Positions 37,085-44,779 of a stretch of DNA of 64,000 nucleotides are shown in pieces. This stretch comes from Caballeronia sordidicola (GTDB lineage Bacteria > Pseudomonadota > Gammaproteobacteria > Burkholderiales > Burkholderiaceae), in NCBI RefSeq assembly GCF_001544455.2, contig NZ_FCOC02000003.1, positions 62,001 through 126,000 on the forward strand. Direction: 5' to 3'. Numbering within the stretch: the first letter of the stretch is position 1; each line of letters begins with the position of its first letter. The position numbers and the translations under genes were made by a program. Below the pieces are notes generated by a model. It had not been told where the DNA came from and did not search any database. It saw nothing but the letters and a program-made list of their open reading frames with translations.

Positions 37085-38434
37085 TTATGCCGCGCGGTTT
37101 TGGTTCAAGGTGAAGGCCAGCAGGTCGCCGTCAGTCGGTTCACCCCACGTCTTGCGCGCGAGCCAGTCGAAGAATGAGGTTTCACCCATTTTCGAGTCGA
37201 GTCCACGCTTACGCCAATCGTCGCGCATGTGAGCGCCGAGATCCGGAAGAACATCCTCTTCAAAGGTTTGCCGCGCCAGATTCCGTTCCGACTCACCCTG
37301 TTCCTCATACAGCGCGCGGGCTTCCTTTCGGCGATAAACCGAAAATTCACTCAACAAGCGTGCTTTGAGGTCATCTGCTGGCGCGCCATTGCTTTTGGCA
37401 GGCGCTACGGCCGCGGGCAACGCCTCCAGTTGCGGCGCATAGCCCTTCTTCAAAGCATCCTTGAACAGCGCCGCCGCACTTCGTACCGGGGGCAGAGAAG
37501 TGCTTCGCATTCTTTGTTCGGTCATCTGCAAGGCGGCCCGGATCCGATTTTCCTCGCTATCTGCGTAAAGCGTCTGTGCGTCTTTCAGCGGTATTCCGAT
37601 CTTGACCATTCGATCGACAAGCGTGCTGTCGAAGACGTTCGGATGTTCATCGAGCGCGAGCATGGGTTGCTTGCGCTCCGTCACACGGAACTGAATCTCG
37701 GCGACTCGTCTACCTTCCCGATGCTCGATTAGCTCGACGAAAATGTTGGTTACGGCATTCACTTCAGCAATCGCCGGCCGAAGATAATCACGTTTGAAAT
37801 ATTTATACTCGCGTTTGGCCTCGTCACCAGCTTCAGTATCGGGTGTGCCAGAGAGGATCGGCCGCCACCACTCCCAGGTTTCGCGCATGGTGAGATGGCT
37901 CGGATTGGTCAAATATCGGACGCAAATCTCGTAGAGAGCAAGCCCCGCGCTGCTTCGCAACTGACTTTGGAACTGCAGGCTCAGGCGTGCATATTGAACC
38001 GGGTCGAGCAGTTTTTTCTTGATCTTGGGCGCGAAGGAAAACTCAACCCATACGCGGCGCGTAGCAGGATCTTCGAGAATTTCGGCATCTGCGATTAACG
38101 TCGATATTCCCCACTTGCGCCCAGGCTTCTGGCTCGACGTCCCTGTACTCCATTCGACCTGAACCGATACCATCCGGCGCAAATGCTCTTTTACCAAAGC
38201 TGTGTCGTTGGAATCAAAGGCTGAATTGGCGACAATGTCCGAGAGCAACGCCCGATAGGTATCGCCGGATTCGTCGGCCTGTTGCGCGACGGCCAGCAAC
38301 ACGTTGAATAACTTGCGGGTCAAAAGCGTGATCTTTCCGCTCTTGGGCTGAATTGCGATTGCTTCGACGGCTTTTCGCAGTTCTGCCGAGCTCGGACTCA
38401 CCACATCGGTCTTCTTCGCGCGTTTGGTTGCCAT
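37085..38434 (-). CDS. Replication initiator protein (Rep_3/RepB superfamily)
   Basis: 449 residues. The first winged helix (ITLLTRKLFNVLLAVAQQADESGDTYRALLSDIVANSAF ... VKEHLRRMVSVQVEW) and the second (YARLSLQFQSQLRSSAGLALYEICVRYLTN) are typical of iteron-binding Rep proteins. A long C-terminal extension (about 300-449) is typical of initiators of Burkholderia secondary chromosomes. It should bind the iterons immediately upstream of its own start and open the origin, with probable autoregulation. No clear ribosome binding site is visible before the ATG at 38434. A further CTCACC box (38398-38403) lies inside the 5' end of the gene. Confidence 0.88.
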   Translation of the reverse strand: MATKRAKKTDVVSPSSAELRKAVEAIAIQPKSGKITLLTRKLFNVLLAVAQQADESGDTYRALLSDIVANSAFDSNDTALVKEHLRRMVSVQVEWSTGTSSQKPGRKWGISTLIADAEILEDPATRRVWVEFSFAPKIKKKLLDPVQYARLSLQFQSQLRSSAGLALYEICVRYLTNPSHLTMRETWEWWRPILSGTPDTEAGDEAKREYKYFKRDYLRPAIAEVNAVTNIFVELIEHREGRRVAEIQFRVTERKQPMLALDEHPNVFDSTLVDRMVKIGIPLKDAQTLYADSEENRIRAALQMTEQRMRSTSLPPVRSAAALFKDALKKGYAPQLEALPAAVAPAKSNGAPADDLKARLLSEFSVYRRKEARALYEEQGESERNLARQTFEEDVLPDLGAHMRDDWRKRGLDSKMGETSFFDWLARKTWGEPTDGDLLAFTLNQNRAA

Positions 38435-38552
38435 GCTTGAGTCAGGGAGGATTTTGGGAAAGCATACCGATGACGGTGAAGCTCGTCTACAGGCGTGGAC
38501 TCACCCTGAAGCGGTGATGAGCACTTTACGTACTGAACTCACTGAGGTGCAC

Positions 38553-39817
38553 TCCCGAAAGTTCTCACCCTCACCGTCGTGTGCCATCCCGTTTGTCCCC
38601 GCACCATGCGGGTAAACGGTTTGAGTCGCCTTCTAAGCTGTTTCCAAGGCCCTATTGGCGGTCCCGTATTCCCTCACCCAAAAAAATTTACGACCGTATC
38701 TCTTCATCACTGGGCCACTCGCCGATTCAATATGGGACTCCGACGCGTCAAAAGCGACCCATTTACCTCTTAATTCACACCGCACGAGTTTTCAGGGCGA
38801 AACCATCGCGAATCGGGTCCCGAAAAAGCTCACCCCTGCTTGAGCGGAGAGTCTTTTATCACGGCAGACACGCTGCAGCGAGCGCTTCCACGTGCCTTCA
38901 ACAAGTCCCGAATTCCCTCACCGTTGCTCCGAACTACACGATCCGGCTCCGGTAGACCGACCAAGAGCACCCGGAAAGTCTCACCTTTAGGGGGAAAAAG
39001 CAGCTCTTTGATGGTCAGGCGTACCCCTAGAGTGCTTTTAGTACTTGAAATGCTGAAACTCTGATCCCGTAAAAGCTCACCTCGATCAAATATCCGACTC
39101 ATTTCTGTTGCTTTCGATCTACTTCTTGCACCTCCCGAAAAAGCTCACCTTGACCGCGGTTCATCAGCAGCATTGAGAAAAATACCTTATTATTTTCAGT
39201 ATGTTATGACGCTTCCCTTATAGATGCGAGGGTGGGGGAAAATCATTGGCGTTATCTTCAACACCCAAACAGCTCCTGTATAGACTCACCGGAAAACGAA
39301 GTCACGTGTCAATCGCCCTTTTTGTCGACAGGATTCAAGCTTCCCGGAAAAGCTCACCTTAAACGGGCGCTGGCGCAAATACCCATTAAAACCAAGGGAT
39401 TATTGGTCCGCCATAATGAATCTCAGCGCAACGAATGCTCCCGTAACTCCTCACCTCAGTGCACCACGCCCAAGGCTTTCTGTTCAGCTCGCCCACGCGA
39501 GACTTGAAAAATCTCACCTCACGGAGCGTTTGGCTCCCGAAAACACTCACCAATCGGTATAAATGACCGATTTAATCTGCAGTTCTTTGATTTATTCGGA
39601 TCCTGCAAACACTCACTTGGCGCATTCGGCGTGTAAGTATCCTTCGTCCGCTGGTCGGGCGCGACAGGTATGCAGCATCCCGAATATTCTCACCTTACAA
39701 ACGGAGGCAACTCCCGAACTCGCTCACGTAAGCTCCCGTAGTAGCTCACGCTCATCCCTGAACCCCATCACCGTGGTCCCCTGTTTGCGCTCACCTTCTA
39801 TCCTGCAAACCCTCACC
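38553..39817 (+). repeat. Iteron array, about 19 copies of a 16-bp motif
   Basis: All copies have the same orientation with consensus CCCGNANNNNCTCACC. Starts at 38553, 38663, 38819, 38907, 38970, 39066, 39134, 39275 (CCTG), 39343, 39440, 39503 (CTTG), 39536, 39602 (CTCACT), 39679, 39713 (CTCACG), 39735 (CTCACG), 39757, 39780 and 39802. Several spacings are multiples of 11 (88, 110, 33, 66, 77) and the last five copies are 22-23 bp apart, so they lie on one face of the helix. This fits binding sites of the adjacent Rep protein. Confidence 0.88.
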
Positions 39818-40127
39818 TATGTACCCCGAACGCCTTGTTCCATAAGGGTTTGCCGTGGCGTTAACGTCTTTAACTAGGGTTCAAAGGTGTTTACTTCTAT
39901 TACTCTCAAGGCCACGTGAGCGTCTCCACAAAGAAAAATACAGCCCGACCACGTGAAACATCTCGAAACTTATCAAATCAGCAACAAACCCCTAGTAATC
40001 AATGACTTGAAACATTAAGCTCTACATGTTTCACGAAAAATACCCGCGCAGCTAGTTGACCGTGTCGATTTTGAATACTGCAACGGTGTTAAACGGAGCC
40101 GGAGTGTATTTCAAGAAAAAATGTAGT

Positions 40128-40157
40128 GTTCGATACGTAATGTATTATGTATCGAAC
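40128..40157. promoter_or_regulatory. Inverted-repeat operator upstream of the kfrA-like gene
   Basis: Perfect 9-bp arms GTTCGATAC (40128-40136) and GTATCGAAC (40149-40157), with the symmetry continuing imperfectly inward (TAA...TTA). A -10-like TATTAT lies in the spacer. It ends 22 bases before the ATG. KfrA-type proteins repress their own promoters through such repeats, so this is a likely autoregulatory operator. Confidence 0.8.
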
Positions 40158-40179
40158 AAAAATGCGCTGAGGAGTAAAC

Positions 40180-41394
40180 ATGAATGACGAAGAACGGGCT
40201 GCTTTGCGAACCGAACTTGTTGAATTACGGGTACGTGGAGCCCGGCGACAAGAGCTTTCGCAACACGCGTGCAAGCGTCTTTTCTTCGATTTTGGCATTC
40301 GCCCCTCAATGGCGACAGTCAGAGATCTGACTCAGACGGGCAGTGCGAGCGATATACCGAAAGACATCGATGCGTTCTGGATGCGAATCAGATCCGCATC
40401 CAAAATTCGTATTGAGGGCGGCGCGATTCCCGACACGTTGCAGGAGCGTGCCGGGGAGTTACTGGGGCAATTGTTTCAGGAAGCGAGGCATTTGGCCAAC
40501 CAGGCGCTTGAAACGGAAAGGAATGCTGCAAGAGACGAAGCGAGCGCTGCCTTGAATCGTCTGCACGATTTTGAGGTGCGTTTTACTACTGTCGAAGAGG
40601 CGCTTCAGCGCAGTGAAGCACGTACTGAAGCCGCGCTCATACGAAATTCTGCTTTGGAAACCGAAATTCGCGCGCTGAAAGAGCAGGATTCGGATGCGCA
40701 AGGTGGCCTGCATGCGTTGATTCATCGTTTGGAAAATGAAAATGCTGCGCTGATCAAACGTCTCGATGCTGACCAAACAGCGAACGCTGCGCTTCGCGAC
40801 CGGCTTGACTCCCTGAACTACGAGTTGCGGCAGAACACCGAGCACTATGCGCAGCAGATCAAGGACGCGGTCAGTGAAGCTGAGCGACGCGTCAAGCCGA
40901 TGTTGGTGGAACTTGACTCACTTCGCGGCGTGGCAGCGACATATCAAAGCGGTGTACGCCAAGCCAGTCAAAAAGAATTCGATTTTATTCAACAACTTAG
41001 TACCGCAAAGGCACGCTCCGATCGCTTGGAGCAGCAACTTCGCGAAAAGTCTGATGAAATAGACGAATTAGCTTCAGAACGCGACGCGCTACGCGCACAA
41101 GGCGTAATGGGCAAAAATGCAGCGCGGCTAATTTGCGCGATGGTCGATGAAGGCCGGCTATCGAATGCGGAAATTGCGGCATTGGGGACCGAAATCGATG
41201 CGTTCGTTATGCTGCCGTCACATTGTCCGGCGTGCTCAATTGGCGAACCTGATCTTGTCCAGCATGGAGCTGAATTCGAGCTTTCATGTCCTGATTGCGA
41301 GCGGTCATCGGGCAACGCCTCATCGCGGCTGATGGCCGTAGCCTGTTTTAAGACCGCAGATATGCTCGAGGCAAGCCAACCAACCGAAAGGTGA
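40180..41394 (+). CDS. kfrA: KfrA-like DNA-binding coiled-coil protein with C-terminal zinc-ribbon-type Cys motif
   Basis: 404 residues. The N-terminal helix-turn-helix region matches the KfrA/plasmid replication-region DNA-binding domain (QELSQHACKRLFFDFGIRPSMATVRDLTQTGSASDIPKDIDAFW). A long coiled coil follows (about 90-310, Ala/Glu/Arg-rich heptads). Near the C-terminus CPAC and CPDC (C349, C352, C370, C373) form a probable zinc site, which classical KfrA lacks. KfrA proteins support plasmid stability and make filament-like scaffolds. GAGGAG lies 6 bases before the ATG, and a perfect inverted-repeat operator lies just upstream. The gene ends at an inverted iteron. Confidence 0.85.
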   Translation: MNDEERAALRTELVELRVRGARRQELSQHACKRLFFDFGIRPSMATVRDLTQTGSASDIPKDIDAFWMRIRSASKIRIEGGAIPDTLQERAGELLGQLFQEARHLANQALETERNAARDEASAALNRLHDFEVRFTTVEEALQRSEARTEAALIRNSALETEIRALKEQDSDAQGGLHALIHRLENENAALIKRLDADQTANAALRDRLDSLNYELRQNTEHYAQQIKDAVSEAERRVKPMLVELDSLRGVAATYQSGVRQASQKEFDFIQQLSTAKARSDRLEQQLREKSDEIDELASERDALRAQGVMGKNAARLICAMVDEGRLSNAEIAALGTEIDAFVMLPSHCPACSIGEPDLVQHGAEFELSCPDCERSSGNASSRLMAVACFKTADMLEASQPTER

Positions 41395-41405
41395 GCTTAT
41401 TCGGG
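41390..41405 (-). repeat. Solitary iteron (inverted)
   Basis: On the minus strand this reads CCCGAATAAGCTCACC, a full consensus match. It spans the stop codon of the kfrA-like gene and the short gap before the convergent recombinase gene. Confidence 0.8.
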
Positions 41406-41413
41406 AGTGAAAA

Positions 41414-42433
41414 CTAGAGTGGTGGATCGTTGGCAAGCGTGACGCCTTGTTTTACACGCGCCAAATCGTGCTCCCGTATTTCCTCACCTATCCAGCGCTC
41501 CCAGGCGCGATACAACCTTTGTGCTGAAATTTCTTGCTGAAACCCCAGCCATTGTCCAACCTGCTCCTGTGCTGTTCCGCTTTCGAAAAGGTCCGCCGCG
41601 AACGTATTACGCAACGTCTGGGGACTCGCGCGGGCTCTCCTGGATTCCGCGATCCCAGCCGCCAGAGTTATTGCATCGACCGCGCGTAACATCGTGGCCT
41701 TGTGCATGATTCGCCCTGAAGGTGCCGATGGAAACAGCAGGTTGCCTAGCAACCGGGCGGTTTTGCGTTCGCTGATCCATCGATTGAGCAGCGCGATGGC
41801 AAAGGGTGCCAGCCAGGTTTGTCGATTAAATGCCGGGTTTGCGGCTTCGACCGTTAGCCAGGGTTGGTTCCAGTCAAAGTGACTAACGCTCAGCGTGGCT
41901 GCTTCCCCGGTTTTTACTCCCCCGCCAAGAAATACACCGACCAGCGCACGGTCCCGGCATTCACGCCAACGATGACCGGTCGATAAATCTCCAATCGGCG
42001 ATAAAAGGTAAGTGATCAGCGTTGCACGTTCGCCGTGCGCGAGGAAACCCGTTGGCTCATTTTCGCGCGCGTCCCGCCACCGAGCTTCGCCGTCCTGCGC
42101 AATAAAGCGTGCGGGGTTCGTGGATGCGAGTTCTATCTCGCGAATGTGATCGAGTACCCGTTCAATAAGGCGCAAATAACGCATGCGTTGCGGCTTCCGA
42201 GCGTCCAGTTGGGTCACAAACTGTTCGATGGCGGGCCTGTCCACGGTCTGTATCGTGACGCATTTGATATTGAGCCACTCGAGAAATAAACCCCATTGAG
42301 CGCGGTAGACATTCGCTGAAGACGCTTTGAATGCCTGATTGGCCATCCATGCGTCGAACGCGCTTGCTGGATCCACGTGCCAACTGGCGCGTTCGCGGTC
42401 GAAAATATCGTTGCTGCCAGCGTGTGAGGGCAT
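41414..42433 (-). CDS. Tyrosine-recombinase-like protein with altered catalytic residues
   Basis: 339 residues. The N-terminal SAM-like core-binding domain (residues 22-105) and the C-terminal catalytic fold (about 125-325) of XerC/D-type recombinases are recognisable. Arg-II (R275 in TLRNTFA) and the nucleophile candidate Y308 (RLYRAW) are kept. Arg-I is K174 (GGGVKTGEAATL), the His of box II is Q272, and the usual LGH is LGF (F298). Catalysis may be weak, different or lost. The gene is next to the origin and downstream of a LexA-boxed gene on the same strand (61-bp gap). A forward-oriented iteron (41473-41488) lies inside its 3' part. Confidence 0.82.
   Translation of the reverse strand: MPSHAGSNDIFDRERASWHVDPASAFDAWMANQAFKASSANVYRAQWGLFLEWLNIKCVTIQTVDRPAIEQFVTQLDARKPQRMRYLRLIERVLDHIREIELASTNPARFIAQDGEARWRDARENEPTGFLAHGERATLITYLLSPIGDLSTGHRWRECRDRALVGVFLGGGVKTGEAATLSVSHFDWNQPWLTVEAANPAFNRQTWLAPFAIALLNRWISERKTARLLGNLLFPSAPSGRIMHKATMLRAVDAITLAAGIAESRRARASPQTLRNTFAADLFESGTAQEQVGQWLGFQQEISAQRLYRAWERWIGEEIREHDLARVKQGVTLANDPPL
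41473..41488 (+). repeat. Iteron inside the recombinase coding region
   Basis: CCCGTATTTCCTCACC matches the origin iteron consensus and lies within codons near the C-terminus of the recombinase-like gene. Confidence 0.7.
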
Positions 42434-42494
42434 CGGGAAATTGTCCGTCTATGTGACGCTAACGCTTCGGACCTGCTTTATTGATGCGCTCATT

Positions 42495-42854
42495 TTAATG
42501 CGCAGCCGCAATTGCCAGTTCCGGATGTCCCGCGTGCGCGGCTTGATCGTAGGCATCCACGGCAAATGCGAACACTGGCGGCAGCACATTGGACGTTCCG
42601 AAATCGACAAGATCGTCCGTTTCGGGAAACATCAGGTCGTCGGGACGTGCAAAGAGCGCGCGAAGCGCTGACTCGTGACGGCCAGCGAATCCCAGGTCGG
42701 CTAAGGCCTCAGCCTCGATAGCAAGCAGCAGGCGCCAGGTCAGCTGCACCCCTTGCACGATGTAGCGTTGCGCAACCTCCCGAGTAATGCGCTCCAGATC
42801 TCTTACCACGCGCGCGAACTCAGGGGTATCGATACGATCTTCCTCAAAATCCAT
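42495..42854 (-). CDS. Hypothetical protein behind a LexA box
   Basis: 119 residues from MDFEEDRIDTPEF. Acidic and helical (ARVVRDLERITREVAQRYIVQGVQLTWRLLLAIEAEALADLGFAGRHESALRALFA); no family recognised. An open ATG at 42878 lies only about 7 bases after the predicted transcription start, whereas 42854 has GGAG 6-7 bases upstream, so 42854 is preferred. The promoter overlaps a near-perfect SOS box. The recombinase-like gene follows 61 bases downstream on the same strand with no terminator visible, suggesting a DNA-damage-inducible pair. Confidence 0.7.
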   Translation of the reverse strand: MDFEEDRIDTPEFARVVRDLERITREVAQRYIVQGVQLTWRLLLAIEAEALADLGFAGRHESALRALFARPDDLMFPETDDLVDFGTSNVLPPVFAFAVDAYDQAAHAGHPELAIAAAH

Positions 42855-42890
42855 TTTTGTCTCCATCTCTCGAACCATACGACAGGTTGG

Positions 42891-42910
42891 TACTGTACAA
42901 ACATACAGTA
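42891..42910 (-). promoter_or_regulatory. LexA (SOS) box
   Basis: TACTGTACAAACATACAGTA is a perfect 7-bp inverted repeat with a 6-bp spacer and fits the CTGT-N8-ACAG operator of LexA in gamma- and betaproteobacteria. It covers the -10 element and part of the spacer of the promoter below. Confidence 0.85.
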
Positions 42911-42920
42911 TTTATCGCAA
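42892..42920 (-). promoter_or_regulatory. Sigma-70 promoter overlapped by the LexA box
   Basis: On the minus strand TTGCGA (42920-42915) and TACAGT (42897-42892) are separated by exactly 17 bases, giving a start near 42885. The LexA box overlaps the -10 hexamer, the geometry expected for LexA repression. Confidence 0.7.
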
Positions 42921-43110
42921 TCTTTCTTCTAGCGTCGCGCCGAGGCGAAATGGCGTATGTGCGATTCCGCCTACGCGGTAATCAGACGCGGTCGGCTATT
43001 GGATGCACGGCCGATTTGCGATCCTGATTACACGGTCAGGGAGCTTCCTTGACATAGCGCCGCGAAATTCATTACATCGGATTCGCGCTTTGATACGAAA
43101 GGAGATGAAG

Positions 43111-43296
43111 ATGAACAAGGATCAGAAAGACGGCGTAGTTAAACAGGCCAAGGGTAAGGTCAATGAGGTTGTCGGCAAAGTAACCGGCGATAGGGCGCAG
43201 GAAGCCAAGGGTGACGTGCAACAGGCTGCAGGCAAGGTGCAAAAAGGTGCTGGCGACGCTCGGGAAGACATGAAAGATGCGTTGAAGAAGCATTAA
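43111..43296 (+). CDS. CsbD-family stress response protein
   Basis: 61 residues. The CsbD pattern is complete: KQAKGKVNEVVGKVTGDRAQEAKGDVQQAAGKVQKGAGDAREDMKDALKK. It is small, hydrophilic, Lys/Ala/Gly-rich and probably disordered; family members are induced by general stress. The start at 43111 is set by GAAAGGAG 6 bases upstream; the frame stays open to 43003 without coding character. A perfect hairpin (43310-43338) and a terminator (43376-43408) follow. Confidence 0.9.
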   Translation: MNKDQKDGVVKQAKGKVNEVVGKVTGDRAQEAKGDVQQAAGKVQKGAGDAREDMKDALKKH

Positions 43297-43309
43297 GAGT
43301 GCGAATCGA

Positions 43310-43338
43310 CCGTTCCGGACGAGAATTGTCCGGAACGG
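43310..43338 (+). terminator. Strong hairpin downstream of the CsbD gene
   Basis: 11-bp perfect stem CCGTTCCGGAC/GTCCGGAACGG with a 7-base loop, but no T run. It may protect the mRNA 3' end or help termination with the next hairpin. Confidence 0.55.
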
Positions 43339-43375
43339 CTCTAGCGCTCTGGATTCGGCAGGATAAAAGCAGACC

Positions 43376-43408
43376 AAGGCCGCCTCCGACACAAGTCGGT
43401 GCGGCCTT
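43376..43408 (+). terminator. Rho-independent terminator
   Basis: Outer stem AAGGCCGC/GCGGCCTT and inner stem CCGAC/GTCGG, followed by TTCTGTTTC. It probably ends transcription from the CsbD gene. Confidence 0.7.
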
Positions 43409-43508
43409 TCTGTTTCGGGCATTGGACACCGCGCTCCGTGACGACCAATCTGGCTTTTGCTGCGGCTCCTTCTCACGCTCACGAGCGCGATATCCGTCCC
43501 CTTGAAAA

Positions 43509-43524
43509 CTTTATGCGCATCAAG
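43509..43524. other. parS-like site (one mismatch)
   Basis: CTTTATGCGCATCAAG differs by one base from the perfect parS palindrome near parA. It is intergenic, 7.6 kb from parA/parB, and is a plausible extra ParB site. Confidence 0.6.
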
Positions 43525-43712
43525 TTCCCCGGCTGACCACGCGTCACCGATAGTGAACAAGATAATTGATTCGATCAGCCGCAAACCGCTTGAGGACCGC
43601 GTGCATTCACACAAATAGACATGGCGTTCATGTACAGTTTCGCTCGAACTTAATATCGAAAAAGCGTTGCCGCTTAAATCGAGTGGTGGCGAAACGTACA
43701 GGTTTAGGGCGA

Positions 43713-44234
43713 ATGAAAAAGACAGCGACAGTCTCAAAAATATTCTCCGCACCAATGGCCCTCTTCGCACTAGCCGCGTTCGCCACATCCGCTCATAGCG
43801 CCGCAGCCGAAATTTGTGGCAACGGCCTTTGGGCCGACGCAATGATCGGCTCGTACCATGTTCATCCCAAAAAACACTTCGATCAGTTCAATCCCGGTAT
43901 TGGCGCGGAATGCTGGGTGTCGCCCCAATGGGCTGTAACCGGCGGCTATTTTCGAAATTCGCTTTCGGCCCCGTCGTTTTATGGCGGTGGCGTCTGGTCG
44001 CCGGAGTTTGTTCATTGGGGTTATGTCCGGCTTGCGGTCATGGGCGGCGTCATCTCAGGGTATGACTATGGCAAATGGGGATTCGGTCACGACCATAAGG
44101 TAGGACCCGTTGCTGCACCTTTGATCATGGCCGAGTACGGACGGATTGGTGCGAACATCATTTTGATTCCACCCATACCGTCGAGCGACTTGCCTTTCAC
44201 ACTGGGTTTTCAGCTACGTGTCCGCTTTTGGTGA
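43713..44234 (+). CDS. Secreted/outer-membrane hypothetical protein
   Basis: 173 residues from MKKTATVSKIF. A signal peptide (cleavage near AHS|AAAE) is followed by a Gly/Tyr/Trp-rich region with alternating hydrophobic residues (GAECWVSPQWAVTGGYFRNSLSAPSFYGGGVW, GYVRLAVMGGVISGYD) and a C-terminal aromatic residue (LRVRFW). This looks like a small beta-barrel or beta-sandwich envelope protein. No named family recognised. Only a weak AGGG precedes the start. Confidence 0.7.
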   Translation: MKKTATVSKIFSAPMALFALAAFATSAHSAAAEICGNGLWADAMIGSYHVHPKKHFDQFNPGIGAECWVSPQWAVTGGYFRNSLSAPSFYGGGVWSPEFVHWGYVRLAVMGGVISGYDYGKWGFGHDHKVGPVAAPLIMAEYGRIGANIILIPPIPSSDLPFTLGFQLRVRFW

Positions 44235-44779
44235 CGCGCTGCATGACACGTGATGCGAGCGGCGCCTTTGAATTTAGTATATCGAAGTAAAAATTCACGA
44301 CAGGCTTGATGACGTCTGCCCGGTCGTAAAGGTGAGCTTTTGCGGGAGGCTCGAACGACTTCGCGCTGGTAGGACTCGGGGTGTTGGATCCGCTTGTGTC
44401 AACCGGCCATGCGCCTCGAGTATCAACGCTTCGTACGTTACCCCATCTGCAGCGTGATCTCGGTGCGCTGCCGATTTCGCCGCCCGGATTGATCTGGAAG
44501 TAATGGTATTAACATAACCGCAGCTTTGCCGACGCGTTGATTGTTCGCTAGAAAGAACAATCGGGTAAGCCAACTCTAAACAAACCATTAATAAACATCC
44601 AAGCAAAAGGCCATATCGCGAGTAGGGTGGCAAATGCTTAGGCTCTGCAAGCGGTAACATCAATGCGATGCCGACTGCGTGGCGTCGACTTGTCCGGCGT
44701 GCGTTGCACGGACTTACTCTTGCCATTTGCGGGGCGTATGACACCCACGCCAACCCACGTCACGATATATAAGCGTTCT
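44235..44779. other. Intergenic region with one inverted iteron
   Basis: 545 bp between the envelope protein gene and serA. It carries an iteron at 44331-44346 (minus strand). A 152-codon minus-strand frame exists here but has no ribosome binding site or domain and is not called. Confidence 0.5.
44331..44346 (-). repeat. Solitary iteron (inverted)
   Basis: The minus strand reads CCCGCAAAAGCTCACC, a match to the origin iteron consensus except for C in place of G/A-rich position five. It is intergenic, 4.5 kb from the array. Confidence 0.75.

Larger units (their letters stand above)
38435..40179. other. Replication origin region of a secondary replicon
   Basis: 1.75 kb without a credible gene between the divergent rep and kfrA-like genes. 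It holds about 19 iterons (CCCGNANNNNCTCACC). An AT-rich tail (about 39900-40180) is suitable as a DNA-unwinding element, and an inverted-repeat operator lies at its right end. I found no consensus DnaA box (TTATCCACA) here; GTCTCCACA at 39922-39930 is only a weak match. The origin call rests on Rep plus iterons plus par genes. Confidence 0.85.
43339..43712. other. Intergenic region with a degenerate parS-like site
   Basis: About 370 bp holding the terminator at 43376-43408 and the parS-like palindrome at 43509-43524. No further gene is supported, although the downstream frame is open from 43566. Confidence 0.45.

Noticed and set aside
38553..39817. Array of short repeats considered as CRISPR
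   Set aside because: Repeats are only 16 bp with a degenerate core, spacing is irregular (22 to 156 bp), no cas genes are near, and the location beside rep and par genes fits iterons.
44295..44753. Minus-strand ORF of 152 codons upstream of serA
   Set aside because: Overlaps the serA upstream region and a terminal iteron, has no ribosome binding site or recognisable domain, and its composition is Arg/Ser-rich as in antisense frames.
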